Positions 24,836 to 36,838 of a stretch of DNA of 64,000 nt are shown here, in pieces. Below the pieces are notes generated by a model, which was not told where the DNA came from, made no database searches, and saw only the letters and a list, made by a program, of their open reading frames with translations. The translations under genes were made by a program, and so were the position numbers. Positions within the stretch are counted from its first letter, which is position 1. Each line of letters starts with the position of its first letter. The DNA lies in assembly GCA_030280995.1 (NCBI GenBank), contig JASXTE010000015.1, positions 682,001 through 746,000 of the forward strand. Direction: 5' to 3'. This DNA is from Hemileia vastatrix. Lineage: Eukaryota; Basidiomycota; Pucciniomycetes; Pucciniales; Zaghouaniaceae.

Positions 24836-24975
24836 TGTGATGAGCCAACGACCTTTGGTTGTATAACAGGTAATCATGATAACATTTGTTTGTTTCATGG
24901 GGTTCCTCTAGCCTATACCTGTGGAAAGTCCCAAACCTAGTTTCTAGACTTGATCTGCATTTTGGCTTGAGGAAT
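24836..24975. other. Conserved non-coding block downstream of the dioxygenase, element 1
   Basis: About 140 bp that match 42654-42795 in element 2 far better than the surrounding intergenic sequence, including GGTAATCATGATAAC and CTGTGGAAAGTCCCAAAC without gaps. Neither strand keeps an ORF in both copies. It could be a structured RNA, a 3' UTR signal or a transposase-binding site; nothing decides between these. Confidence 0.65.
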
Positions 24976-25049
24976 TTTCATTACTATAAACTAGGGAAAT
25001 TGATATATATTAGATATTTATTTAAAAATTTATGTAATTATATTAAATT

Positions 25050-25460
25050 TAGATGACTTCCACCCCTTACTTCAATAAAATGCAGGGGGGGGGTATTGCC
25101 AAATTTTCAAATCTGACATGTGAAATTGATGACTTAGAAAAATTTTGGTGATACCCACCCCTTGCTTCAATAAAATGCAGGGGATAGTACTGCCAATTTT
25201 TTAAAACAGATTTTTTTGACTTGTAAATATTTTGGTGATACCCGTCCCTTACTTCAATAAAATCCATGGGGGGTTTTGCCAAAATTTCTTTTAAGACTTG
25301 TGAAATTATTGACATGTAAGAATTTTGGGGATACAAGTAAAATGCAGGGGGTAGTAAAGCCAAAGTTTCATATAAGACTTTCAATATTCATGACATGAAA
25401 GAATTTTGGTGATACCCACCCCTTACTTCAAAAAAATCCAGGGATGCGGGATCATCGAAT
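25050..25460. repeat. Tandem repeat of about 85-105 bp, element 1
   Basis: Five imperfect units, each with ACTTCAATAAAATGCAGGGG followed by a TTGCCAA stretch. Element 2 has two units of the same repeat at 42880-43020. Confidence 0.75.
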
Positions 25461-25622
25461 TTTCAAAGGAGACATGAAAAAGTTTCTTTAAAAAAAGAAT
25501 ATTTAACATTAAAATACAAAAATTCTAGTAATTATTGATAGAGTAATGAAATACAGGAAATTATTGTAAATTTTATGTACAAATAAATATGAACAGTTGA
25601 AGTGTGAGAGAAATAAAACAAA

Positions 25623-27080
25623 CTAGTCATCCAAAAATTTCTTTAAACGTTCAATTTCCTTAACAGATTTATTAGCTTTAACACATTCTATCAAGAAATC
25701 TTTCTTTTTGGAATTTTCTTCATGATCAAACTTATAATTCATCTGCTCCAATAGGTTTTGATGTTTGAGTGTTTTCTCCTCTTTTTTTAATTTTTCAATA
25801 CTTAGAGTTAACTCAAACTTCTTCTCCTCCAAATCTTGGGCCCAACCATCCTTCTGTAAAGAGATCTCGTACTTCCTCTCCTCCAAATCTTGGGCCTGAT
25901 CATCCTTCCGTAAAGATAGCTCGTACTTCCTCTCCTCCAAATCTTGGGCCCGATCATCCTTCCGTAAAGAGAGCTCGTACTTCCTCTCTTCCAAATCATG
26001 TAGCCTATCATCCCTCCTTAAAGAGAGCTCATATTTCCTCTTTTTAAAGCTTAGAGTCTCTTTAGCAATTTCTACTTGTTCTAAAGTGATATTAAAAATT
26101 AATATAAAGTGGAAGAAAAGTAGAGTAAAGTAATAAGAGGTATGGTATCACTTACCAGCATCATGTTTCTCTAAAAATTGTTCCATAGACAAAAAAGGGG
26201 TTTGTGATGAAGTATCACTTTTTTGTCTTCTTTGTGAGTGGAAATTTAGAGTACTTGAAGCCTTACGCTTCTTGTTCAAGGTCATATTTTCCTCCTCATC
26301 ATTGTCACTACCTTCAGACTCAGTTGATTGAGGATCCTGGGTTTGTTCATCAGCCTTTTAAGAAATAAGAAAAAGATAAGTAAATAAAAAATAGAAATGA
26401 TAAGATAAAAGAAAAAAGAAACAGACCTTATTTATATTTGGTTGGGTTAAATCACCTATAGGATCTACAGAAAAGCTATCTAGATATTTCTCATTAAAAT
26501 GAGGGGAGGCTTGAGTGGAGGTAGAGGATGGGAAAAGATTTACTTCAAAATCATTTTTGGAGATAGGATCTTCTCCATCCAACATGTTTACAGGATTAAC
26601 ATCGGCTCGCTCTCCAAAAATTGCATCCATCTCTTTAAATTAAGGACATAAAGAATCAAGTTTATTGTCTATGGATTTGATACCCTTAGTTATATCAATG
26701 TTGGTAACCCCAAAACCAGTGGAAGATGAAAGAGCCTTTGCCTTCTTGTATTTGGCTTGGTAATGCTTGAAGTGTCCAGACATCAGTTTAGGAAAAAGAT
26801 CAATCCTTCCCTTGGTCTTATTCCATAATTCATTTTCCATTAAAAGATAGCTATTAAAGTTTGATTCTGGGGGCCGTCCTACTTTAGTTGAATACTCAGT
26901 ACCAAAACAAGAATCATAATTAGATTTGGTTTTCTCCCAGTTGATAAGAATGAGATGATCATCTTTTTTTAATTGAACAGTCTTAGATTTCTTGGCTGAG
27001 TGGGGGAAAGAGGGAGTAGTGGGATGTGAAGAACAACTTGGTGATGGCTGCCTTTGAGAAGATCTAGGATGACGAGGCAT
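25623..27080 (-). pseudogene. SANT/Myb-like Harbinger accessory protein, element 1
   Basis: Harbinger elements typically encode a Myb/SANT-like partner that brings the transposase to DNA. Here the start is MPRHPRSSQ (27080), then a basic region and a SANT-like domain (QLKKDDHLILINWEKTK...). Introns separate further exons (26638-26427, about 26351-26155, and 26084-25623). One TAA (26640-26642) interrupts the frame where element 2 reads through. The C-terminus is a charged coiled coil with four near-identical 20-residue repeats (LEERKYELSLRKDD..AQD), encoded by a 60-bp minisatellite at 25810-26040. The gene points towards the dioxygenase gene. Confidence 0.7.
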
Positions 27081-27409
27081 GTTAAAATATAAATGAAGAT
27101 GAAAAAGAGCAGAAACAAGCAGATGAGATGGTGAGGGGTTCTGAGTGGATAGAATGGACAAGATGGGACTAGAAGGTGAGTGTGAAGCAAGGTAGAAGCC
27201 ATATCCAGAGAGTAGTCCAAGATGTGGTTATGGCAGAAAGTAGGTCAAGATGTGGTTATGACAGAAAGTTGTCCAAGATGTGGTTATGAAAAATTGAGTA
27301 AAAAAATGTCGGACAAGAGGTGAACATTGACACGTAAAGTGTCTAATAACCCAATTTTTAGCAAAAATAATTTTGGAAGATAATTGGGGTATGCAGATTA
27401 ATTTCTGCA

Positions 27410-27448
27410 ATTAATTTAATTGCGGATCGGTCAACATTGATACCCCCT
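27410..27448. repeat. Right terminal repeat of Harbinger element 1
   Basis: Complement of the left end: AATTGCGGATCGGTCAACATTGATACCCCCT, aligned to the left repeat with a few mismatches in the middle. ATT follows at 27449. Confidence 0.85.
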
Positions 27449-27451
27449 ATT

Positions 27452-29876
27452 ATTTAACATTTACTTATATATTACTTCCAACCAACTAAGCTAATCCTAT
27501 TAAGTAGTGTAAATAATTAATTTAAGTAAGTGTCCCATACATTTTTACTCCCTAAAACCGTGCTCAATAGTGCAGTTGATTGGGAATAAAAATTTATAAT
27601 AAAATTATAATAAAAAAAACCTTAAGATTATTATATTACTTCATTGAGAGATCTGGAATTCCGTGACATCAATATAATTAACTTAAATGTATTGTAATTA
27701 ATTGTGTCAGCCTGTATATCCCCAGGACTGAGTAAAAACTACTTATAAGTTATGTTAAACACATGAACTATACATTGGAATAATAATTAAGAGTACACAA
27801 ACAGTATACATAAGTAAAATTATGATAATATACAAAATATGCCATTATAACACCTTATATACACGCATATATCCACCTTTTATAAGTCTTATGTACTTAA
27901 TATTAAGTTGGAATATGTTAGGGTAATCTTAAGAATCTTAAGTATAATGCTACATAATTTTCAAGTACACTCAAAGCTGTTATTTTCACTGTTTTATGCA
28001 AAAAACAAGAAATGCGCTTTATTTCACTTAAAAGTTGACTATATGTGCTATAAATTTGAGAATATCAAAAATGCGCTTTGACAGATCAATTTGTCTCATT
28101 TAGGACTATTGATTTGGCTATTTAAATGTATAAAAACAACACTTTTCAAATTTGGTGTTTTTTATGCCAGAAATGGCTTCTGTGTACTGGTCACATACTG
28201 CCTGCTTTTTTCCTGTGTGAATAGCTTCATTTTTAGCAAAGTTAGATTTTTCACACTATAATTACCCCACACTTTATGCCCACTGTGGGGAAACACACTA
28301 AAATAGGCGACAGGCGCTTATTTAGTGTCCTAGCTTAATTAATAATGCATTGACCCTCTTTATATGCACTAATTTCATTAATAACCTCACTCTTGGCGCC
28401 TTTTTTCACTACCACACTTAAATTCGCCTAAATTTAGTTAAGTATTTACCCGTGCAAGCGCCTGCCAAGGACTGCATATAGTTACCCCACATCTCACGCT
28501 CTTTTTGGGTTTTGGGGGTGTTTCTCAGTCAATATTGGGTATTTTTGAATGGGAATTTCACATAGTATAATGTCAGGATTAGCCCCATTATTTCTAAAGT
28601 AAATCTCCCTTATGATTAAGCTATTATTAACCTTAAAAATTTCCTCTTTATTCTTTTATATCATTGTTTAATACGCATATACTCTCTTTTTTATCTTATT
28701 CTTTAATTTTGATAGATTTTCCTTATTAATACAGGATTTTTGCGGCTGCTACTCTTCTAATTATGTCATGGGATACTGGGAATGTTGATGGGCATGTCTA
28801 TTAGTTGTTTGGAGGCGTCATTCACTGTGTATTGGGTGGTATATCAAGGAAATCATTGGTGAACTCATTGTGATTAAAAGGAGGAGGGTTTTTGGTTGTA
28901 TTTCTACATTCTTTATCATTTACAATTTACCAATATAACCAAATAAATTACAATACATATCAATTAGTACTTTTATAAGACTTTTGAATAGTATCTGAAT
29001 TATAAAATCTATTTTTCTACCAACTACAAAGACTGTAAGCCATATATAAAAATAGTGAGAATTATATTACTGAGACCTTTAATTTTGATTATATTTTACT
29101 ACTTATTGGATTAGTACTACAGTATTCATATAGGACCATTAAAATCTTCTAGAAAACTGACCATTCAAGCTAGTTCACGTCTTTGTACTTGACCTCAGCC
29201 TGACAATTGGGGGCATTTCCTCAAGAATTCTGTTATAATCCAGTAAGTAAAAATTTCAAAGAAGGTACATGTAAATAAAATCCCTATAGAAATATTTGGA
29301 TAATTAAAACAGGTTGGGGTCACTTATATAGTGATTTCAGAAAAAGAAGCCCTGTTATATAAAAAAATTGTGATATTGAATCAAAAATTGTACCACTAAT
29401 TTAACATATAATTGTTATTAGTGGGTCTGTCAATAGACCAGTTAAATTTGAGATCTTTGCAGATAAAATTTTTACCACTAATTTAAAATAAAATTGTTCT
29501 TAGTGGGAGTCTGTCAATAGACCAATTAAATTTATGATCTTTTCAGATGATAACAAATTAAACTGATTAATTGTTTTCTTTTTACAGGACTCTTAATCCC
29601 TTTTCTATTGGTTTGTAAAATTCATTTATATTTGAAAAAGAAATCTTACTGACAGTTGTTTTTCTTTTTAATATAAAAACACGGCTACATATTGTAGACC
29701 AGTTAAATCAAGTGACCACTTAAAAAGCATATTTGACTTTTGGCACTTAGAAATTCACTTCATACCAATAAGTAAGCAATAAAATTGTCTTCAGTGGTAT
29801 TGATAAATACTGATAAAACTAATTTTGAAGTTTCCATATATAAATATTCAATTCTTTAGAAAATTCCACGTAAAAA
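27452..29876. other. Non-coding region between Harbinger element 1 and Gypsy C2
   Basis: About 2.4 kb, AT-rich, without credible genes. It may be the remainder of a family C LTR plus the C2 leader, because C1 ends in an LTR start just left of Harbinger element 1 and C2 begins right after. Two tandem copies of an 80-bp unit (TACCACTAATTTAA ... TCAATAGACCA) lie at about 29390-29550. No primer binding site could be identified. Confidence 0.4.
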
Positions 29877-32800
29877 ATGTGTGACAACAATGACATTGTA
29901 AGTAATAAGGCAAAACCTTATAACTTAAGACCTAGAGCTGAAAAACCTGTTACAGGACATTCAAATGGAGGGCCAGGACTCTCCCATAATAAACAACACT
30001 CCGCCAATGTCTCTGGAGGAAAGGGAAAAGCTTTTAAAGTAAGTTTCAATAAAGAAAGCAAAAAATACATTACAAGAACAAATTCACTCCCTATCCACCC
30101 TATTGAACACCTTGAAAATAAGAGTCAACAATATAGTGCACCAAATAAACAACCTGGAGAAAAGAGCAGCTCAAGGTTTCATAGAGGTCAACCAAGCTCT
30201 AGTGGACATAAAGGCTCAACCACAATCAGTGGCACCCACCAATTCCGTAGCAGCACCTCCAGTCCAAGAGGAGGATCAAAAAATCACTGTAAGCAAATGG
30301 AAATGGGATTGGTATGCCCAAAATTACAACAATCCTCCACAGCAGGGCTCCAGCAGTCACCCTTACAGGGGAAAGGCAAGAAGAGGCAGGGGAAGTGGGA
30401 TAAGACCTTGGTAAGTCACCCAACTCCTTATAATCAATTATATCAACCTGAAAATGAATTACTTATAGGTAATGAGATTAATAAGGAAATATTGGATATG
30501 ATTGATAATGATTTAAAGGATTATTCATTTGAAAAAAATATGTTAAACTTGTCTTTACATGAAGACAATGTAAATAGTTTTATTGATCACCAGGATAATG
30601 CTATTAATATAAAATTTGAATCAAATGATGAGTCTTCTGAGTTGGACACAGAAAAAATAGAATATTTTTTGAAAGAGAATCCAATGGAATCAAAAATAAT
30701 AAGTAAATTATTATTGAGAATTGAAAAATTGGAAGAGTTCTCAAAAGAGTCAAACAATAATACAGAAAATGTATTATTACAGCTAACACAATCATTGAGT
30801 ACTACAGCCAATAAATTAAAAAAAATTTTAAATTCAAATGATGAATTAATCAATGAGAATAAAAGATTGATTTCTGAGATTAGAAATTTATAAAGTAAAT
30901 TAGACCATACTCAGAATGTTATGGCTACCATTGAGGGATGTGTTAAATTCTCTTTTTCAAATGTAAATGATACTCTAACTCATGTACCTGTAATAAAGGA
31001 TAGGTTACAAAGTGTAGAAATAGAAGTAGCAAAAATATTGAAAGATACTGAAAAAATAAAAAATAACACTTCTTATGTGGCAAGAGTACCTGTTTTCATG
31101 AAACATGCAAATGAAACACCAATGATGGAACATGAACATAGTGTCATGGGCTCTGAGAACAGTAAATCAGTAAAAGATGAAATAAATGATCATCTTTCCA
31201 AAGTAAGTGAATTACTGAATATTCCTCAGGTTAGGGAAGCAAGAACTAACCAAAAGAACTGGCCTAAGTTAGATCAGTACCCTTCTTTTGACAGGGATTC
31301 AAAATCTGATTGGCAGCAATTCATACAAAGAATTGATAACTTAAAATTTTCATACAAATTACCTGATGAAGAAATTACTTCAAATTTAATATCTTTATTT
31401 ACATATGTGGCCTTATTATGGTTTGAATCTGTATTGAGTGAGGGAATTAATTACTCCTGGAATGAATGGAAGGCACTAATTTAAAGGCAATTTGGTGGCC
31501 CAAAATTTAGAATCACTCAACAAAGATTGTATGAAAATTCAAGATATAATTCAAATGCTGGAGATAAACCTATGGTATTTTTAATGAATTTAATAAAAAT
31601 CATGAAAGCCATGGATCCAAAATTGGATTATGAAGAGTGGAAAGAAAAGATAATATACAAGTTGCCTATATCAGTTAGAGACATTATTGTAGCTAGAACT
31701 GAAACCATCAGAGATACCTCTGGATTCATTAATATATGCAATGAGATATTATTAAACCACAAGTATGAAACCAAGTATAAAAATTACAGACAAAGTGTTG
31801 ACATGGTAAAACCTACTACAAGTAAATTACCAGTGGAGAAGAAAAAACCTTCAGCTCCCCTTGTCCCTAAGAGACAGGAGAATAACACTTGTTACAAATG
31901 TAATGAACCTTGGGTAAAGGGTCACACGTGTAAGAAAAGAATAAATGTTATTGAAAACTCATGGAATTCTGAATCAAGTAATAATGAAGATGAAAATGTG
32001 GAATCCAGTGAGGATTGCAAAAGTAACATATCTTACAGTGATGATGAACATGAGATATTTGTATTAGAACAGGATATTATGCTCCTGAATGATGCTATAC
32101 CTCAAACAGACACATCTTTAACTTCCATTGAGGAAGCTAAAATAATTAAAGATGTATCTCATGATACTTACAAAATAACACCTATCAGAGCACCTGTTAT
32201 TATATGTGGAAAAGAAATGAATGCCATTCTTGACACTGGGGCTACAGGTAGTGTAGTTTCAATTAAGACATTAATGAAACTTGATAGTAAGTACCAGGAA
32301 AAACAAGAACCTGTTCAAACAAAGAACTGGAGAGGTTTTGTTTCAGTATTAAATCCAATTGGTAAATACAAAGCTGCTGTATTCTTTAAATATAATTATG
32401 GATATGTTAGAGCAGTATGTGAATTTGTAGTAATGGATAATAAAAATTGTAGTGATTGGTTTATTATTGGAAATGATTTATTGACAAAATTTGGCATTAA
32501 ACTAGATCCTGCAAACATTTGCTTCACTATAGGCATGAATGGTAAAAGAAAATTTAAAATATGTTCTGAAAACTCAATATATGCCATTTCTCCTAGAGAA
32601 TAACAACTGCAAGGTGGAAGAACCACCACTGAAATGGCTGAATTGGATAATGAAATCTAAAAGGCCTCTTTCAGTCCTCAGCTCTCAAAAATTGAAGAAG
32701 AAAATATTTTGAGATTGATTAAATCATATCCTATGGCATTTGCTCATGGTTCAAATGAACTAGGATTGGTCAAAGACCATGAGATGAAAATCTCTTTAAG

Positions 32801-33881
32801 TTGTGATTTGGATAATATTCCTGGCAGCTTGGAAATAAAAACCTTACCCAGCTTCTCCTGCAAAAAGGAAAGATATTGAAGACAACATAAAAATGTTGTT
32901 GGAAATGGGTATTGTTGAAAAAGTAGACACAACACCTAAGTATTGTGTTATTTCACCAGTATTAATCTCTTATGAAAAAGACAAGGCAAGATTATGCGGT
33001 GATTATAGAGCTCTGAATACATACACTGTAGATGATATTTACCCTCTACCAAGGATAGCTTCTATCCATGCTACCTTACAAGGAGCAAAATACATTTCCT
33101 GTCTGGATGGAAACAAGGGTTACCACCAGATTCCTGTGGAAAAGAAATCTCAAAATTACTTATTAATAACCACACATATGGGTATATTTAAGTATGTGAG
33201 AATGCCATTTGGCCCAAAAAATGCGCCTTCAGTCTTCCAAAAATTAATGGATAGTGTCTTCCATCAGGAAATGGTTGAAGGATAGCTTTTGGTCTATATT
33301 GATGACATTATAGTGTTTTCAAAAACATATGATGAACATTTAACTCACCTGGAAAGAGTCTTTCAAATGATGGATGAAATTAATATGACAATTGCATTAA
33401 TCAAATGTAAGTTTGGATTTCAATCCTTGAAAGTACTTTGACATGTTGTATCTGGATTACAAATTTGTGTTGACCAGAATAAGGTGGCAGCAATAAAAAA
33501 CATTGGTATACCTAAAAATGTAAAAGAGGTTCAAAGTTTTTTGGGTATGTGTGGATATTACAGACAGTACATTAAAAATTACCAATCCATTGCAGCTCCT
33601 TTAACAACATTAATCAGGAAAAATGAAGCTTTCATTTGGAATAATGAAAGACAACATGCCTTTAATAAATTAAAGGAATGTTAAATGTCAGCTCCAATAT
33701 TGGGACTGCCAGATTTCACCCTACCTTTTATCTTGTACACTGATGCAAGCTTCATAGGGTTAGGTGCTGCTTTACAGCAGAAACAGATAATAAATGGAAA
33801 ATTATCTGAAGTAGTCATCTGTTATATATCCAGAACCTTAAGAAAAACAGAATTAAGGTATGGTGCCACACAGCTAGAATT
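29877..33881 (+). pseudogene. Ty3/Gypsy family C gag-pol, copy C2, 3'-truncated
   Basis: Begins with an N-terminal gag region (KPYNLRPRAEKP), then capsid-like sequence (WPKLDQYPSFDRDSKSDWQQ), a knuckle CYKCNEPWVKGHTC (31890), protease with DTGA (32235) and reverse transcriptase with CGDYRALNTY and YIDD (33000-33310). It is cut off within RNase H at 33881 by another repeat. Stops include TAA 31482, TAA near 32601, TAG 33283 (TGG in C1), TGA 33439 and TAA 33682. Between 30103 and 30414 two frames are open; the +1 frame looks more like real gag. The copy is dead. Confidence 0.8.
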
Positions 33882-33979
33882 CGGTAAACCTGTTCAGTAT
33901 ATATATTTTACCAAAATTATGAAGGCAGGATATCCTATTTCAAATTCTGTAAAGTATTCATACCTGAACAGGTTTACCG
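33882..33979. mobile_element. Short inverted-repeat element (MITE-like)
   Basis: A 16-nt perfect terminal inverted repeat, CGGTAAACCTGTTCAG at 33882-33897 and its complement at 33964-33979, encloses 66 bp of AT-rich DNA. It abuts the truncation point of Gypsy C2. No target duplication could be verified because C2 does not resume. Confidence 0.55.
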
Positions 33980-34011
33980 ACATGTCTGGAGATGCTCTTA
34001 TGAATTGACCA

Positions 34012-34045
<34 letters not shown>

Positions 34046-34120
34046 ACAGGTCATTTGAGTATTTAATTTGAGGTCAACCCAAATGTTTGAAAAATGATGA
34101 GATCTTGTTGCCCGGCACTG
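33980..34120. repeat. Poly(A) tract and possible Tc1-type terminus
   Basis: A run of about 26 A follows at 34015-34042. On the minus strand 34120-34043 begins CAGTGCCGGGCAACAAGATC and is bordered by TA, which resembles the end of a Tc1/mariner element. No transposase is present, so this is only a suggestion. Confidence 0.3.
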
Positions 34121-34711
34121 TATGTAATACATACACCTTACAAATGCACATTTATCATTTTACATGTTTATCATGATTTTTCCATTATTTTTATCATTAT
34201 TTTTATAATTATCATCTTCACTATTCAATTTGTTATCTCATCATTCTTACCTTTCAAAAAATATAACAAAATATTAATTCCAAATCAAACTCACACCTCA
34301 CCTCAACTGAATCTCCTCTCTTTCACTTGAACATATACACACACCCACACACTCTCTCTCATTCACTTTTAGATTATAAATGCATCATCATTAAGTATCA
34401 ATCGCTAATATGTTTTTTTTCTCCCTTATCTATGATTGTAAGTAATTCAAGGTGCTCATAGTACTTGTTCCTGTGCAAATTAACAAAAAAAAATTGTCTG
34501 CTGTTTGTCGGAAAAACTTAAAGATATAAATGAAATGAGTAAAAAAAAGATCGGATAGATAATAAAAACAATTCGCTAAATATACTTATAAATATACTTA
34601 ATCAACATCATCTAAATAAGAGCGTAGAACTGGTGCCCATTTAATAAACCACGCATAAATATAGCATCAGACTAAGCTTGTCATTTTTTAGCTGCGTTCT
34701 TCAATACCCTG
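34121..34711. other. Intergenic region 3' of the host gene
   Basis: AT-rich, with a short CA/CT-rich tract near 34330. No gene or repeat family recognised. Confidence 0.4.
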
Positions 34712-36303
34712 TCAGTAACTGATCACATCAAGAGCAATCATCGAAACAAGGAGTACTACAGCAGATAAAAGTGGTGGTAATAAACTGATGGATAGAAGTA
34801 TCTGAGCATCGGAAGTGTCATTAGAGCTAAAAACGCTACCATTGATAGGTCTTGTGTGATTTCGACTTCCATTTTTATCTTTGGTATCATTCGTAGAATG
34901 TTGGACAGTTTGATTTTTCGAATAGTTTGACTGATGAACACTGGAAGTGTTAGAGTGAGAATTATGGTTTCTAGAGTAGGGGGCTTGAGTTAGGTTTGTA
35001 TGGTGGGGGATATGCTTAGGTGATGTAGTTGATGAATTTTGATTAGGAGATATATTTATTGAATTTTGTTTATGACAGTCTCGCATTGGTGGAACAGTAT
35101 GGGGATCAGGAGTTTTTGGATCACCTTGATGATATATGTAGTCTTTATAAACTCCTGGGGGTGGTAAAGGATCACTGGAGCATGTATCAAACGAAGGCTC
35201 ATAGTTTCCTGGTATGACCCAGAGACATCCCATTCTGTCATCTGTTTAGAAATCCAACGAAAATAATTTTATTATCAGATGGCGGTCAAAGAGTAAAAAT
35301 TGAAAAGGAAGACACAACTCACAGATATTTGAACACATTTCTTAGAAATGGTTAAAATAGAATAGAGAAAGGGTCAGACAAACATATAAATTATAATATG
35401 AAGATGAGAGAGAACCAACGAAAGGCTTTTGGGTCTTCTGGATTACATAGTCTGATGCAAAATTGGCCATCGCTTACAAAGCTGGTTGAAAAAGGATTAG
35501 CACAATATAAACGAAAGAACGATAGAGAAACAAGGGGCTTACTTTACCCAATGCTTCACTTTGACCTGTGAGCCATTAAAAGCGTTTGTGTAAACTGAAA
35601 CTCCAGGAGGGCTACCCTGTTCAATGTCACTTGACCAACTATGCAAAAAAACAAAGAAGAAAATTCAATGAACAAGAAACGTGAATTAAGTAGAAAAAAA
35701 AGAAAAAAAATCATACGCGAATCCGACGCCGGGGTCGCCTTTTTGTATGCCAAGATGAGGACCATTGACGATACCAGTGATTTGAATGTAACGCTATTAA
35801 TAGAGGACAAACGCGCATATTGATTTTGGAGTTGAAATTGAAAGACATTGAAAGTGATGTTAACACATGAATATGGATATCGAGATGAGTATATAAACCG
35901 AATGATTTATTAATTAAACTCACAGATGTCTTGACAAAATGGGCACCCAACAGTGTCCCATGAGTCATTTGATGAGAACCTGGAGCAGACAAAGTGCAGT
36001 AAGGAATCGCCTGAGATTCCACGGAAGCAAGATTTGAATTGGGGACAGGAGAGCCGAAGATACAAAAGTCATCGAGGGAATTCACATGACTATCAAAAAC
36101 AAAAAGGAGTGTAAACTGAGTGAAGACGTGAGAAGAGGAATAAGAGAATGAAAAGCGGACAGATTTTTGAGATGATGATGGGACGGTAGACTGTTATTTG
36201 AAAGATTGTCAACAGGAGGATTGGCAGGAGCAGCAAGAGATGAAGGAGAGACGGCAAGAAAGAAAAGAGTGACAGGATGGATAAAAGAGGGATTGAAAAG
36301 CAT
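34712..36303 (-). CDS. Secreted glycoprotein, macrophage-activating-glycoprotein-like, probably GPI-anchored
   Basis: Best candidate for a true host gene. It starts at 36303 with a signal peptide (MLFNPSFIHPVTLFFLAVSP). Downstream exons: 36089-35924, 35793-35717, 35638-35543, 35481-35420, an 18-nt exon 35340-35323, and 35241-34712; all joins are in frame. The first intron's donor is unclear. Family motifs appear only after splicing: NSLDDFCIFGSP, GAHFVKTSRYIQITG, VNGPHLGIQKGD, VKHWVNFVSDGQFCIRLC, CSNIYDRMGCLWVIPGNYE. These match a widespread basidiomycete secreted family often labelled macrophage activating glycoprotein; the label says little about function. The tail is Ser/Thr/Asn-rich with many N-glycosylation sites and ends in a hydrophobic segment, as for a GPI signal, so the protein is probably cell-wall or membrane attached. 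Confidence 0.75.
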
Positions 36304-36529
36304 GGATGAGGTGAGGAAAAGGAAAAGAAAAGAAAACGAAACGAAACGAAAAGGGAGTTTAAGTAAACAAACGAGTGAATGAATGAATGAATATCTGTAA
36401 GACAAGTGGGGCAGATGAAAAGAAAGACAAGAGAGTGTCGCAAGGGTTTGTGTGACAAGTTAGATGGGTTGAATGGAAGAAGTTGGAATGTTGGTGACAA
36501 AGAAGAGTATTGAGATTGAGATTCCTTAT

Positions 36530-36533
36530 TATA

Positions 36534-36579
<46 letters not shown>

Positions 36580-36662
36580 ATTATTATTATTATTATTATT
36601 GCTGATTATCAATATGATTGCTGATTATTGATGATGATGATGATGATGATGATATTGATATT
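36530..36662. repeat. ATT/GAT trinucleotide microsatellite
   Basis: A run of ATT units followed by GATGATGAT units, interrupted by a short spacer. It lies about 230 bp upstream of the secreted glycoprotein start. Confidence 0.9.
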
Positions 36663-36803
36663 AATATGAAAGTGGTGTGGAACTTCATATTGATATTTCA
36701 TCGCCAACCTTCATCCCCAAAAGTCTCAGGTAATTTAGCCTTGGCGAGGACGATTAACCGAAACAAAGTGTTCCATGACTAACGTTGAATTTCATTTTGT
36801 TCA

Positions 36804-36838
36804 TTTATGTATGTATGTATGTATGTACATACATACAA
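36804..36838. repeat. TATG tetranucleotide microsatellite
   Basis: Several TATG units followed by the complementary CATA units, forming a small inverted repeat. Confidence 0.85.

Larger units (their letters stand above)
18552..27448. mobile_element. PIF/Harbinger element 1 carrying a Tet-like dioxygenase gene
   Basis: The ends are inverted repeats, AGGGGGTATCAATGTT at 18552 and its complement ending at 27448, each followed inward by a GATCCGCAATTA block. Both sides are flanked by ATT (18549-18551 and 27449-27451), a 3-bp target duplication as expected for Harbinger. Contents in order: DDE transposase (+), a foldback region with secreted-protein fragments, Tet-like dioxygenase (+), a conserved non-coding block, tandem repeats, SANT/Myb-like gene (-). 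All three genes contain disabling changes, so the element is now non-autonomous. Confidence 0.85.

Noticed and set aside
24836..24975. C/D-box snoRNA in the conserved block (GTGATGA in element 1)
   Set aside because: The box is absent from element 2 and no D box is suitably placed.
14610..33285. Possible reassignment of UAG to Trp
   Set aside because: The intact genes in the window use TGG for Trp and end at normal stops; the affected copies also carry TAA and TGA stops, so mutation is the simpler explanation.
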